Source of the DNA: Rotaria macrura
Taxonomy: Eukaryota; Rotifera; Eurotatoria; Philodinida; Philodinidae
Assembly: GCA_900239685.1 (NCBI GenBank)
Contig: OENT01000972.1
Coordinates: 1 to 64,000, forward strand
DNA length: 64,000 bases
Reading direction: 5' to 3'
A program made the translations under genes and the position numbers. Positions 26,401 through 39,120 of the stretch are shown here, one piece after another (the first letter of the stretch is position 1; the number at the start of each line of letters is the position of its first letter). The notes under the pieces were generated by a model, which did not search any database, was not told where the DNA came from, and saw nothing but the letters and a program-made list of their open reading frames with translations.

Positions 26401-28246
26401 CACAACGTAGATATACAAAACATTTATCAAAAACAATGACGAGTACAATGATATGACCTACAATTGAGATATTTTGTAGGTCAAATCAGGATTACTTCCC
26501 TTTCTTATCGGCTACTATAGTGTATGCTGTAACTATGAAAATCGATTGCTTATTGGAACAGCTATAGACAGCGCCACTGTCGTGACAACTTCAGATGTAT
26601 ATAAAACAAAAGAGGATGCCATCCTGATGAACTCTTGTTATTGACCTGCAGTGTTCTCATAATGCGGTCAATAACATCATCGTAGTAATTGAAATTGTCT
26701 TTAGAAAAAAATTTACTTTCAAGCCGAAGACATTCGATTCAAGTTGAATGCAAATATTGAAAATGTTAATATACTAAATCATTGCTGAAATTTCTTGTGT
26801 TCTTTTTCAACAGGATTTTGTTACAGCATTTGTCAATCAAGTTGAATTCATCGCTAAACATCCAATTATTGCTATGTTTTGTGCTGATCGGTATAATATA
26901 TCTTGATGAATGTGTTTGATTAATCGTTTGATTTATTCTTTTCTATCAGACTTTGCCTTGGTATTTGTAACAGTGAACGAGCAGCTGAAGTTATGAAACG
27001 ATTAGCGGATATTGATTCGCCAATAGTTGGCCTTCGTCTAAATTCTATTCGACTTGATCAGAATGCCATCGGTTCAACTGCGGCTTCATCTAAAACAGCG
27101 AAACCTACTGCATGTGCCATTCGTGTTGATATTTACAATGGTTTCATATCTACATATACTTGTTTTTTTCTTGTTTCACAAGACAATTCTATGTTTTAGA
27201 CAGAACAAAATTGTTTCAATATTTTACATTTGATTCTGCAATACTCGGAATTGAGCTGATGAAATTTGTGACCACTGCTCATAAAGACTATGGTAATCAT
27301 ATAGACATTGTATCTAACCTCGATGATGAGTCAAAGACTAAAAATTGTAAATCTTTCAAAGATTTCGATAAGTATTATCGTAAGTAACGAGAAAAAAAAA
27401 GAAATTAATCAAAAGATTAACATGTCTATTGTCATAAAATATATAAAACTAGATGAACAATTACATCAAATTTATGAAGTTGATGGATACTATAGACCAA
27501 TTACAAATCTTTTTCATGAGTAAGAAAAATCTATACATCATATATGATAAGAATATCTCTTAACAACATTTCGTATGTATTAGTATTGAAGACGATGACG
27601 ATCAACTACACAATAAAAGTCCAACTGGAATGTTATCTGACATACTTCAAGACAATTTACGTAAGGATAATAAGCAAATAAGTCAATTGAAATCAGTCAA
27701 TAAATCATTTTAGATTCAATTCCTCCACAATCGATAGCACCATGCAATAGTGACTATGTAACTGACTCAGTCAATACAGATAATTATATTCCTCCCATAA
27801 ATACTGATCAACAACCAGTACAAAACAATTTTACATCCTATTCTTCATCGCAATTCGAAAGTTTCAATAATCAAAATTTAATTCAATACTTTCTTTCACA
27901 ACCGGAACTGGTTAGAGAATTGTTGCATCGACTGCAAATATCACCATCCGTACAACAAGGACAATATTATTATGACCAACAAACAGCATATCCGTACCAA
28001 ATAGAACAACAACCATTGTTAACATCGATTCCAATTCAATCGTTCGATCAACAGCAACAATATTTTCAAGAGACAACACCAATTTCTCAAATGCAGACTT
28101 CATCGAATAATGAATATGATGTTCAAAATTTGCAGAGTAATGTGGCTGAAGCATCTCCTATAGAATTATCAAGCGACAATAACTATTCACAAATATATGA
28201 CGATCTACTTCCTAATCAAACAGATCTCTTTCCAATGTGGCAATAA
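23491..28246 (+). CDS. STAT-like transcription factor, copy C with Gln-rich tail
   Basis: Third tandem copy, starting only 140 bp after STAT-B stops. The ATG at 23491 opens a basic N-terminus (MPATERKVRRKKSAS), possibly nuclear-localising. FLTPNEYSYKTLG and SIEKCLMINRLI match copy A. The DNA-binding-like part has FMITSHPHVGG and LESLPFGIGSHNS; the linker has YLCHRTGIIPDKS. The SH2-like core is FIAKHPIIAMFCADR-LCLGICNSER...IVGLRLNS. The arginine is kept but the usual F-S after it is L-N, and a Thr/Ala/Ser-rich insert follows, so phosphotyrosine binding may be altered. After a DGYYRPITNLF segment the tail is long, rich in Q, N, S and Y, and ends in an acidic/hydrophobic stretch (YDDLLPNQTDLFPMWQ) typical in composition of activation domains. 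One junction near 27300-27420 is unresolved. A 1.2-kb intron (about 25580-26814) precedes the SH2 exon. Confidence 0.75.
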
Positions 28247-31200
28247 ATCAAATGAAGTAAATTCACTTGTCATTTATCCAATATTATTCACAGTTAGAAA
28301 GCAAAATTTTATTAAACAATAACTCTCAAAGATAATTTAACTTAGTCAGTTATTCTTAATTTTGTTAACTAGGAATTTAAATGACATCAACGAAAAAAAA
28401 AAACAAAATTGAATCTATTTGAATACTAATTCATATTCTCAACTTCACAATTATATTTATTTAGGAGCGTGACTAGAAAATTTTCTTACGAACAGGTCTT
28501 CAATTTTTAGAATTCGAATAAGAGTAACTAGTATATTTTACAAGGAAATATTTTAACCATGTTTTTTGAATATGAGTTGAGTAGATGAGCAGAGACACAA
28601 ATATTTAATATCGACACTTATTTCACTATAGATTTTTTCTGCTTTTCAATATTAATGTTTTGAGACGACGTTCATCAATAGTAACACGAGAGGATGAATG
28701 TGAATCGCAATAATTGTAAAATAACGTGATTTTCATCATTAGAATCATTCGATAGATTGTTCAGAAGAAGATTTACTCTATGTTTCTTTTTGATTTGATA
28801 AAAGAAAACTAAGAATCAAGCGTTTTTTACTTTACTATTGTGTTCATTATAGTAATGTGTATATGAATATATTTACACTTCAGAGAACGTAATCGAATTA
28901 AAGAATTCTTTTCTCTGTAAGCTTTTTTAACATATGCATTACTCTGATCTTACACTAATTGGTGTATGTTTGTGTATTATTATTATTATTATAGATGTCA
29001 AAAAATTCATGGAACACGCGAATATTGATCATCTCTTTTTATCATATAGAATTTTGGGATAGCGCGTACAGAATAGATTATTCTCGAAATGATTGATTAA
29101 TCGATTGTCACAATGAAAGTCGAAATTTTTTTCGTAGGAGAGAAGACTCAGCTCCCTCTGATGACGCCCCTACGTTTATTAATCCTTACAAGAAAAGTTT
29201 GTCAACAAATTAATTATGAATAAGAATTCATGGACAGTCTACATACGAATTATGACTTGAAATTTATATCGCATAGTTTATTGTGATCTTGTCCTTCATT
29301 CTCGGTTATGATGCAACTGTAGTAGAAATGTATCTTTTACATCTATCCTATGTTGTTTATCGTTTCATGATAAGAAGAAAATTACATGCATATAATCTTC
29401 GTTCAAAAGCGATTAGATAGTCTTTAGTATTTCCATTGCCCGGATATTGATACATTTGGTGTATTTATTTATTTTATTGGATTAATACTATTCTGACTTT
29501 CTTTAGTTGTTTTTTTTTTCTATTTAGATATCATCAATATTAGTGGCTAATATTTTAATAGTTCATTCCTCTTTCATGTCCATGAATGGATTTTAAATAA
29601 ATAACTTCGATATTCTTCTTTTGTTGTAATAAATATTCACGCCGAATATGTTTTGTCTTTTCTTCATTGTAAATAACTAATTAATTTTATATGTTAATTT
29701 ATGATAGAGAATTAAAAATTTGAACAAAAACGAATGCAATCAATCGAATATCATCAATGTGTTGTTTTGAATAGAAAGAACTCCGATAGGACTTGTTCGA
29801 GCAAAATATATAACTGGTATTATTAACAATACTTGCGAAGTAAAGATGCCTCTATTACACAATATCATTGACTTCTGACAACTTTTTTTAGGAGTGATTA
29901 TTTAGAATATCTTACAGCTTCGTTTATACACATAAGTATGTTATTTACATAGCCATTAGTATTGTTTGTTACGTCATAACTAATGGAGGAAATATGGAAA
30001 ATAATTATTTTCTATATATGTACATCGACATGTCTATACAGATCTTCTCGTATAAATTTTTTAAAAACATAAACAAGAAGAATTTTGAGCTAATCATAAA
30101 ATACAAGTTACTTAATTGAATTAAATCGATAGAAAAAACGTTAAACGAGTGTCAACATTTTATCAATATCTAAAAACGTACGGCTATTAATCCAGTTTGT
30201 CTTTAGTGTTTATAAGAACGATATCCTTCTTTGGTTTTCCTTTTTTCTCTTCTATTTCTTTTTTTGCAATATCGTTGTGTACCCAAAAGAAGAAACAGAA
30301 TAGTCATAATACAAATAACAGAAATCCGCCAACAAGAAAAACAAGCCATCTATCAAATGACTCAGCTGGAGACAAATCTTCCTTTTTCTTTTCTCAATAA
30401 CATATCTATGCTGGATGACGAAAAAGAAATTCTCGTATGTCTGGTTACCTTATATGTCTGTTGACCGAAAAGTATTTTCATCATTAATTAAATAGTTATT
30501 GCAGAATAGACAAAAAGGAAAAGCAAAAAAAAAGGCTGATGACCACCACATGTTCAATAAAAAGAAAAAAACACACTAAACCAAAAATGTATAGGCAGCC
30601 AGGCTATGTCGACAGAAAAAAAAGCAATGAGACTAATTTTGTTAGAACCGGCATGAGAAGCAAAAAAGAATAAGAAAGAGACTATCACACATTCTTTTTT
30701 TGCTCGTCGTTGTTCGCACACTGGTTCAATCAACATGAAAAAAAACATAGACAAAAAGTCATCCCAGTGTGCACGCGCATGCATTCTGTGAGTGAGCACA
30801 CATATATATATATATATTGACTATAAACATATAAGCAGATGGCTATTTTTCATTTCTAGTTTTTTTTCTCCATTCTTCTTTTTTTGTTATTATGTTTTAT
30901 TTTAGATAATAAATATAATTTGTTGAACAATTAATATTACTTTAGTCATGTATGAAATTAAAAATACATTAGCTTCTCTATGTATATATATATATATATA
31001 TGGGAAAGGTCGCACATTGCCATCATTGATGAGGTATGGCCGATCAGCGTGCTCGATGTTAACCAGCTGGCAGACTTAGATAAAGAAATGAAGAGATGGA
31101 TGATCTGATGGTTGTTGTCTCCCGCTAAGAAGATTCTTTTTCTTTCTATTTTTTCCAATGTCGGTCAAGAATACAGAAACAGCATACACACACACACGCA

Positions 31201-34200
31201 TATCTATATGAACAGTAATAATGTTCTGTAAACATCAATTCTTATTATGGAAACGACGATATGCATTTATGCTTCTATTCCTGTTCAGTTCTTCTTTTAT
31301 ATTGTTCATCATCATTTTCTTTTCCCGTTTTTTTTTTCTTCTTCTTGTTTGGTATCTTCTTTTCGTCCTTATCGAGAATGAGAGAGAGAGAGAGAAAGAA
31401 AGCATCGTTCTATTGGTGTTGTCCTTTCTCTCCTCAGCCGAAAATACTTCCTGCTTCTGTATATACACATATATATCAATCAGAAGATATGCGAATGTTC
31501 GCGTGCCGTTTTTTTTTCTTCTTCTGGTATTGGCCAAATTTGGAGTCGACATTACTCTACTTATCCTGATTCTTTTATGCCTACGTACAAGAATAGAGTG
31601 TGCATATATACACATACAAAAAGGAATCATCAATGGTATATATATACGAGAGCATTGTATGATTCTATATTCAGTCGTTTGTATCTCATCATCGTCGATA
31701 TATGTTCAATAGAGTAAGTAAGAAAAACTTTTTCTATCTTATTCTTATATAGGAAGCTAACCACTTCGTACTTCTACGACAGGCCATATCGAATAGATAT
31801 CTTATGGAATGTAATAGAAGTATGCCGAGGGCTTTCTCAATCGACAACACATTCACAATAAGAAAGAAATAAAATATGTTTATGAAATTTTCTTTTTCGG
31901 TTTATCATAAATCAATTCTACGAACAAATTTTATATTTGTCTTGATAACACAAAACAATCGTGCTTCTTTCATATATCTTCAATCGGTCAATCAAAATAT
32001 ATATATATATAATAAACGCCAATTAAAATGAAAAAAGAAAAAGAAAGAAAGAACAAGACTGTTGTCCAGATGTGTGTGATATCTGTTGATTGACCATTCA
32101 ATTTTTTGTATTTTCTTGGTCAAAGATAAGCTATAATGATTTGACGTAAAACGAATGAATAATGAATATCGATTGGAATCTATTGATCTTCATAAGAAAG
32201 AAAATCTTGGTTATGATTAATATTTGATTTGCAATGATCCATAAAAAGAAAGAGAACAAAAGACAAATAAGAAAATGTTCATATGTCATATTGCAATTAT
32301 ACAGCAAAGAAAAATATCATTGAATACTTTTCATCTGCAAGATAGATTATCTCTAAGTGGCTTCTTGATATGAACAAAATGCAATGTTTTCTTTTTTCAA
32401 TTCGAATTCTTAACATCAACGATAGACGAATAATTCAAACGAGATGAGTTCGAATCAACAGTCAAAAATGTTTGCTATGATTATGCCGAGAATATCATAA
32501 GACTACGATGAATGTTGATTTTTGTGTTTAGAAAAGAATTACTGTTTACAATATGTATTGTTAATTAACGATGTTATATTTTGTTATGAAGTAACATCTT
32601 CAGGCTTTGAAGAGACGACATCAATTTTATACGTCATAGAAAACTTTCACGATACTAAAATGTTCCATGAATATAAGATGAGTATATGATATTCTCTCGA
32701 CAGATCGATTTCTATGTATTCTAATGAGAAACAATTTAGTATCAAATGAGCACATTGTCAAAGTGATTTAACACCTGGAAAGATTTCCATAGATGATCTA
32801 TTTTGTCGAGAAATAGTATCGATGTCTTATTGAATAATTTACAGTTATGGCTAATCATTAAGAACAAAGAGTAAACGTTTTGATCGTTTCAGAATTTACG
32901 ATTGTTTGTTGTTCGTACTGAAAAGATCGTTTTCCATGTTCGTAAAAATAGTAATAATAAAGCTCATCAGATAATGACGAGTAAAAGAAAATAAGAGCCA
33001 GACAAAAGAAAAACATGCAAAACAACATGATCTACTGTGATCGACATGTATCACAAGAAGCCGCCATTCGTTAAGTTGTTTTTGTTCTCTCTCTCTGATG
33101 AATATCAATAGATCATAATTATTGTTTCAAGTTTCATGACAGTACAAAATGTTTGTAATAAATACAATATATTACTATGCACATGATAATCTAACAATTT
33201 TTCAATATGTACGAACAATAGCAAAAATATATACATATGTATATTAGATGATTTTTATTAGTTCAGAGATGTCTTCTAACGTGTGTAAAAAAACAGTTTT
33301 CCAAGACAATCAAAATTACTCAACTAGGTTGAGAATTATTTACTCTTTATAAATAATTATATGCTCAGAACTTAAACATGACTTAATATGAAGAAAACAA
33401 AAGGTTATTTGTACGAAATAAAAATTTCTATGTTATCATGGGATGGATTTTCCTATTTTACGAAATCATAATTTCCAATAAGTTAAAATTTAACAAAAAA
33501 AAAGTCAGTTTTTCAGAATTTTAATATTTAAAATACACAAGATTGATATGTGAAAAAGAAAGGAAAGTGTGCATGTTTTTTTAGAGAAAACTTTGCTCTA
33601 CCAATTAGTGTGTAAGAAGACTGCCCTAAATCAATATACAACTATGCATTTAAAATTTGTTCTCACGATCTCAATGTTAAGTCGCAAAACAAAATTCTGA
33701 ATATATATATATATATTTAGACATACCATAAAACTTTCATCTTAGCCGACTATATTGATGATTTTTATGACCAACCTAAAATGAAAAGAAAATTGAATAT
33801 ATTGAACTTGTGTGTTTGATAGTGTAACTTTCAATATAAAGTCTTTATACGTATTTATGAATATATGAAGTTGCATATTTTAAAAATAACACTCGAACTT
33901 TTTGTTGTTGAATAAAGAAATGTTATTATATTAAGAAATATCAATCTCATAACAAAACAAGGAACTTTTAACTTCTTGAATTCGTCTCGCCATATGATTT
34001 AAAGTAAACTTTTATCTCCTGCATCATTGGGTGTGTGCTTTTTTGCTCCGAAGAAAATAATCGTCTAAAGGTATACATGGACAGTCAATATGTTTATTTA
34101 AAAATCGATGACTAAAATAGTTTCTGTATGACCATCGAAACTTCAATCTAAATTCTAACAGATCGAAAGAAAAAACGAATAAAATCAAATTATCGGCATT

Positions 34201-34884
34201 TCATATGTCATAGTCTGACATGGTACAGTAACAAAAAAAAGACACAATATAATTGATTCAGTAAACAATAAAACATATCTACTATTTCCTTGTGTTATTG
34301 GCCTTTAAATTTTGAGATTGATAATTGTATTTATCGTTGCTGATTCTCATCATGCTTTCTATTATTCCTAAGTTGACATTCGAGGCCATTGACTCAATTC
34401 AACAAAGCTTTAGACATGATTCGAACGTAATGATTATTAGTATCCAACTTTTATCATGAGTAAACGTACGACTAGAACCAGCTAACATTGATATTATTTT
34501 TCATGTTAAAATTTAAAAAAAAATCATCTAATAAATAATCTATTTCATAAACGCAAACATTGTTAATAACTTTCTTCTTTTTTTTTTTGTCTTCATATTA
34601 ACATATCAATAATGATTAGATAAAACATTGTTTTTTTTTCAACAGAAAGAAAGAACTTTGAAATAATTGAAATGAAAAAAAAAACAAACAAACAAAAAAA
34701 AAACATCAGGGTCGTCTTGCACGTGGGTATATGAAAAATGAATTTCATTTCTTTTGTTTTTTGAATCAAACATAGCGTCTAGAAATGTACATTATCATCT
34801 GGAGATTAGATGCATCATTTTCAAGCAAAAAAAAGAAGATGATGATATTACATGAGTTAAGAGAAAAAGAAGAAGAAATGCATT
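28247..34884. other. Long intergenic region, simple-sequence rich
   Basis: About 6.6 kb without a supported gene. It holds many homopolymer runs and microsatellites: TA runs near 30800, 30985, 32000 and 33705, AG near 31381, CA near 31190, and TTTTCTTCTT tracts. Open frames at 31221-31712 and its antisense 31235-31633 are low-complexity products of these tracts. A GC-richer island at about 31010-31135 stands out but has no recognised product. Confidence 0.5.
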
Positions 34885-37800
34885 TTACGTTCTTTTACGA
34901 ATATTTTCAATTTCATCATCTGTTTCATGTGCACTATCTGCATCGTGCTCGATGACTATTGCTGATTTAGCTGTAGATTTTTTCGTTGTTGCTTTTTTCA
35001 CTGACCGTTTCGATGTTGTTCCCGTATGAGTATTCTAAAATAATCGAAAAACTTCATTATTATTACTATTGTTACCATGAAATTGAATAGCACACACTAG
35101 ATACAATATCAAAACAAAACAAAACAAAAACAAGTTGCATATAGGCACTAAAACTAATTTACCTGAAGTTCTATTCAATCGCAAAGAAAAATAGGATGTG
35201 TCAATTACAGACGAGAACGAAATATGAACAATAACTAGAATACTCACTTCGTTGGAAATTTTTTTATTAGCCGATCGCCCTTTACGCGACATAACTTTCG
35301 ACATTTCATATTCATCTAATGGATTATCGGATGAATCTTCAGGTTTGTCTTGATAATCTTGAATAAATAAGAAAAGAGACAGTGAATAGAATTCGAATTT
35401 AATACAATAGTGTTGTTTGAAATGACCTACGTGACATTATTTCTTGGATTTGAAAATTTTCGAACTGATGAATTTTACAAATTAGAAACATAATGAACAT
35501 GTACTGGACACAAAATATAGAAGATCGATAGACAAAAGAGAAGTATCTCGTATTTTTCGTGAGAATATAAATACAGTGTGAACACGTTCGAAAACATCAG
35601 ATCTCGGTCACAAGTGAACTCGATGAAAGGCGATTATAAATTACACATCGATTTTGGACCAAAAACATCGGAATTTATGTAGATTTAGAATGTGGCGGTA
35701 TCTGTTGATATCACGAGTGCACAAGAGACTTTGATAATATATATGCTATCGGCTAGACAAAGTCTTCCTCTATAAATCTATTTATATCTGTCTTTTTGGT
35801 GAAAACTATAATCACCTTTTTTAGGTGTCGGCTAAGCATTTTGTTAATTAATGCTTTTTTAAATGTTTTTCCATTTGAGTTAAAATAATAATTTAACACT
35901 TTTATGTTAATGTTCAAAAAAAAAATGATTTAAGACTTCCGTATTAGTATTAAAAATATTCCTATTGAATACTGATGCTAATGACAGATGTATAAAATAA
36001 TGATAATTTTAATTCAATATTAACACCAAAGTATTACGTTAGTTTTTTCTTTTTTGAACTCTCATACAAAATTATTAGCATTTTTAAAATACATCCCTAA
36101 TCGCTGTTGTTTCTAATGGAAAAACTTCTCACTCTTAAAATACTTACTAGCCAATGGTTTTCGACTAGTAGCTTTAGCTAAATATTTTCGATCTTCTTTT
36201 ACACGACTTGCAAATTCTGGATCTGTTTCTACGAAACAACGAAATAAAATACATAGATAAATATAGAACAAAAATAAAGTTCTCTAACCTTCTTCACTTT
36301 CTTCTATTAATGTAGCAGGTGGATTAGAAAATGTTTTTGTTGAACTTCTATTAATATCACTTGTGCTTAAAGATCGTTTTAAATGTTCACCGAGATAGGA
36401 TTGACCCTGAACGAATAAAAATGAAAAATTCCTATTAAATACATATTATCCTGTATGTTTTTACCAATACGGCAGTATTCAAAAATACATTTGATGCATA
36501 ACGAAAACCTTTATTGGTTAAATCGAATAATGCACTATAACCTTTTTGTCTTGTTTGTTCAATTAATTGGTCAATATCCTGAAAAAAAAATTAAGAAATA
36601 AACACATATTTCAAAATGCGATATTCTACACTATCGACATGTGTTCTATTGAAGAGAAAGTAATATTTTACTATATTGACATATTCGATACATAACCAAT
36701 GTGATCTTATCAATAATATAATGTTATGTCAATTTGAAAAGATCAAATTTTCCACTAGTTTTGACGAACTATACTATAGTATGATGTAATGTTCACGGTT
36801 AATTAAATCAATTCAATTGACATCTTAGCTTTTTTTTCCTATTCAGCTATAAGATAGAATAATATTGATGAGAAACAGAGATCAATGAGGGTGTGGGTAT
36901 TAAAAACAGATTTCCTTTATCTTTTAGAGATCATCAATTACAACGATCCTCGGAAGATTACTGATTTAAAAAAAAAGGTTTAAGTCAATCTTTGAATTAT
37001 AAGGAAAAAACCGATTGATCTTGATCAATCAAATAATCTAGGGTGTCGAGTATCGTTTGATCAACAACAACAACAAAAAAAGACATTATTTCGTCCATAA
37101 TCAATAGTTAGTGAATTGGCTTCGTTTATCTCCCATTAGTTGTTATCTTCGGTTTTAACCGAAAGTAAATCTTTGGTACATGAGGGAATTCTTCCAAGCG
37201 ATTAATCGTTCTTGTATCGAAGCTTCATCGTACGTACATCACGTAAACCTTAATGAACTATGAATACCATGAAAAATAGTTCAAGGTCACAACTTATATT
37301 TATGTTAATTCTATAATCCTCCTATGTACACTAAAGTGTACGAAATTCATATTGAAATTTTATACACAGACGAACTTCAACACGATTAGATGTTTGTTTC
37401 TATCCTACGATAGAAAATGAAATAAAAAATTTACGCTTCACAAATCTTATTCGATATTCGTACTTTAGAATTATGTGTAAAATTTACAGAAGAAAAAACA
37501 ATCGAGAAATGAAATTCTTCTAAGAATCATGTACAAATCTGATTTTCTAGTGTTTCATAGCGTTGACTTAAATATTACCCAATAAAATGCGATTTCTCCG
37601 TCAAAATAAACTAAAGATCTAAGTATTTTGTAGGGTATTCATAAATCACTAGAATATGTATGGTTTCATTGAAATAGCGATTAATCAATTGACGGTCTTC
37701 TTTTGTGAGTCTTTCATATTATATTGTATAAAGAAAAAACGCAAGAAACTTGTTTTTCTCTCATCATACTTGTTCTCGTTCTTTGAGAAGTGGTTGAATA

Positions 37801-38238
37801 AAGCGTTTATATAAAAATGTTGATCCAGCAGGCGAAACGATCCAAAATACAATAGCAATTTTAATCCAATAATAAAATGGAAACCTGTTGTAAAACGAAG
37901 ATAGAAGAAAAAGAAGTTACATTGAAATCTTATTCGATGAATAGGAATTTTACCAAGATAGAACGATATCGGTAATTGTCTCACATGCAATAAATATCGA
38001 AAATACAATCCAATATCGAAGACAATTAACCTAAAATGGAATCAACAAGTAATATAAATATACGATAAAGAAATATGCATTCGTACCACTTCACGTAAAT
38101 CAGAATTAATTAATGATTTATAAGATCGATAGCCAGGATAGAGTGTACCGATGGTTACACTATTGAAAATGATAAATAGATAGAGAAAATTAACATAAAT
38201 ACTTACATGACGCAACGTGCCAGTAAACTTGATACCAT
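34885..38238 (-). CDS. REEP1-4-like ER membrane-shaping protein
   Basis: Complete nine-exon gene. Exons on the minus strand: 38238-38207, 38159-38087, 38030-37954, 37884-37770, 36578-36465, 36406-36289, 36228-36148, 35357-35248, 35034-34885. All splice phases agree and give 289 aa. The protein starts MVSSLLARCVIVTIGTLYPG, then has RSYKSL, RYWIVFSIF, ACETITDIVLSWFPFYYWIK and FIQPLLKEREQDID, which follow the TB2/DP1/HVA22 family block by block. The REEP1-4 hallmark helix (EIDDYI...ERGYETM in human) appears as DIDQLIEQTRQKGYSALF. REEP1-4 proteins are ER hairpin proteins that bend tubules and, in the longer members, bind microtubules. The C-terminal third (ser/lys-rich, TSRKPLA, basic KKATTKK) has no family-wide counterpart and could be the microtubule-facing tail. 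Symbol left empty because the member within REEP1-4 is not decidable. Confidence 0.93.
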
Positions 38239-39120
38239 TATAATACTATAAAAAAATCTACAAGCACGAAATTATATATTATACATTCAACCTTATATAC
38301 ATCGTAGTGCTTTTTTCCTCTCGGTTACACAATATCAGTCACGTAACTATCACGATACATGATGGTATCGACAGACATGCTCGTATATTATTATAAAATA
38401 GAAATCAAATTGAACATTTTGATATGTATTTTTACTGTCACACATTGTCTATCTGATATACAAACTTGACGACGACCGAAGTTCCTTTTTTTTACTTATG
38501 ATAGTCAGCTGTCTTTATATATACTTTTCTTTCTTCTGCTTATTATATCTGAATAACCAATCGTCATCAAGAGAACGTGTTGAACAGCGACTGATAGCGA
38601 CATTCAATATTTTATTTTGGTGGACGTGCTTGAATACAAAGAACTTGTTTGTTTGTAGAATATCGAGCAAAGAACAAAATCAAAACAATTTTATGTTGTC
38701 TGTGTATTATGATTTTATATAGTTACACAAACTTTCTTTGGCATTCTTGAGCATCATTTACAGAGATTTGTGAGAAAAGAAGAACAACCAATAGACTAGA
38801 TGTTAATAATAATAATTAAAAAAAAAAGCCAACGAAAAACTATAGAACGAACGTATAATTAAAACTACGATACAAGAAAAAGAAACAAATGAGCCAACGA
38901 GTCATGGAAATAAATTTGATGAGATATTTTTATCTAAAATTACCACACCAAATGAAATGACATGAAAGCCGGACCAGTTGGCATGTTCGCAAATGAGAAC
39001 TGTACAATGCACAACGAGAAATAAACATTAATGTATCACTCGAAGCATTCATTTGAAAATATTTTTTAAGTCTAGAAAAGAACATTGTTATAAAAAAAAT
39101 CGATCGATCATGATTTTCTT
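38239..39120. other. Spacer between REEP-like and TMCC-like genes
   Basis: Contains the REEP-like promoter/5' UTR and the TMCC 3' UTR, both on the minus strand. An open frame at 38498-38722 (plus) has no coding character. Confidence 0.5.

Noticed and set aside
31221..31712. 163-codon plus-strand ORF and its 132-codon antisense
   Set aside because: Composed of pyrimidine/purine tracts and microsatellites (TTTTCTTCTT, AGAGAG, TATATA); hydrophobic low-complexity translation with no exon or family signal.
37685..38008. 107-codon minus-strand ORF
   Set aside because: Out-of-frame reading through REEP-like exons 3-4 and their intron.
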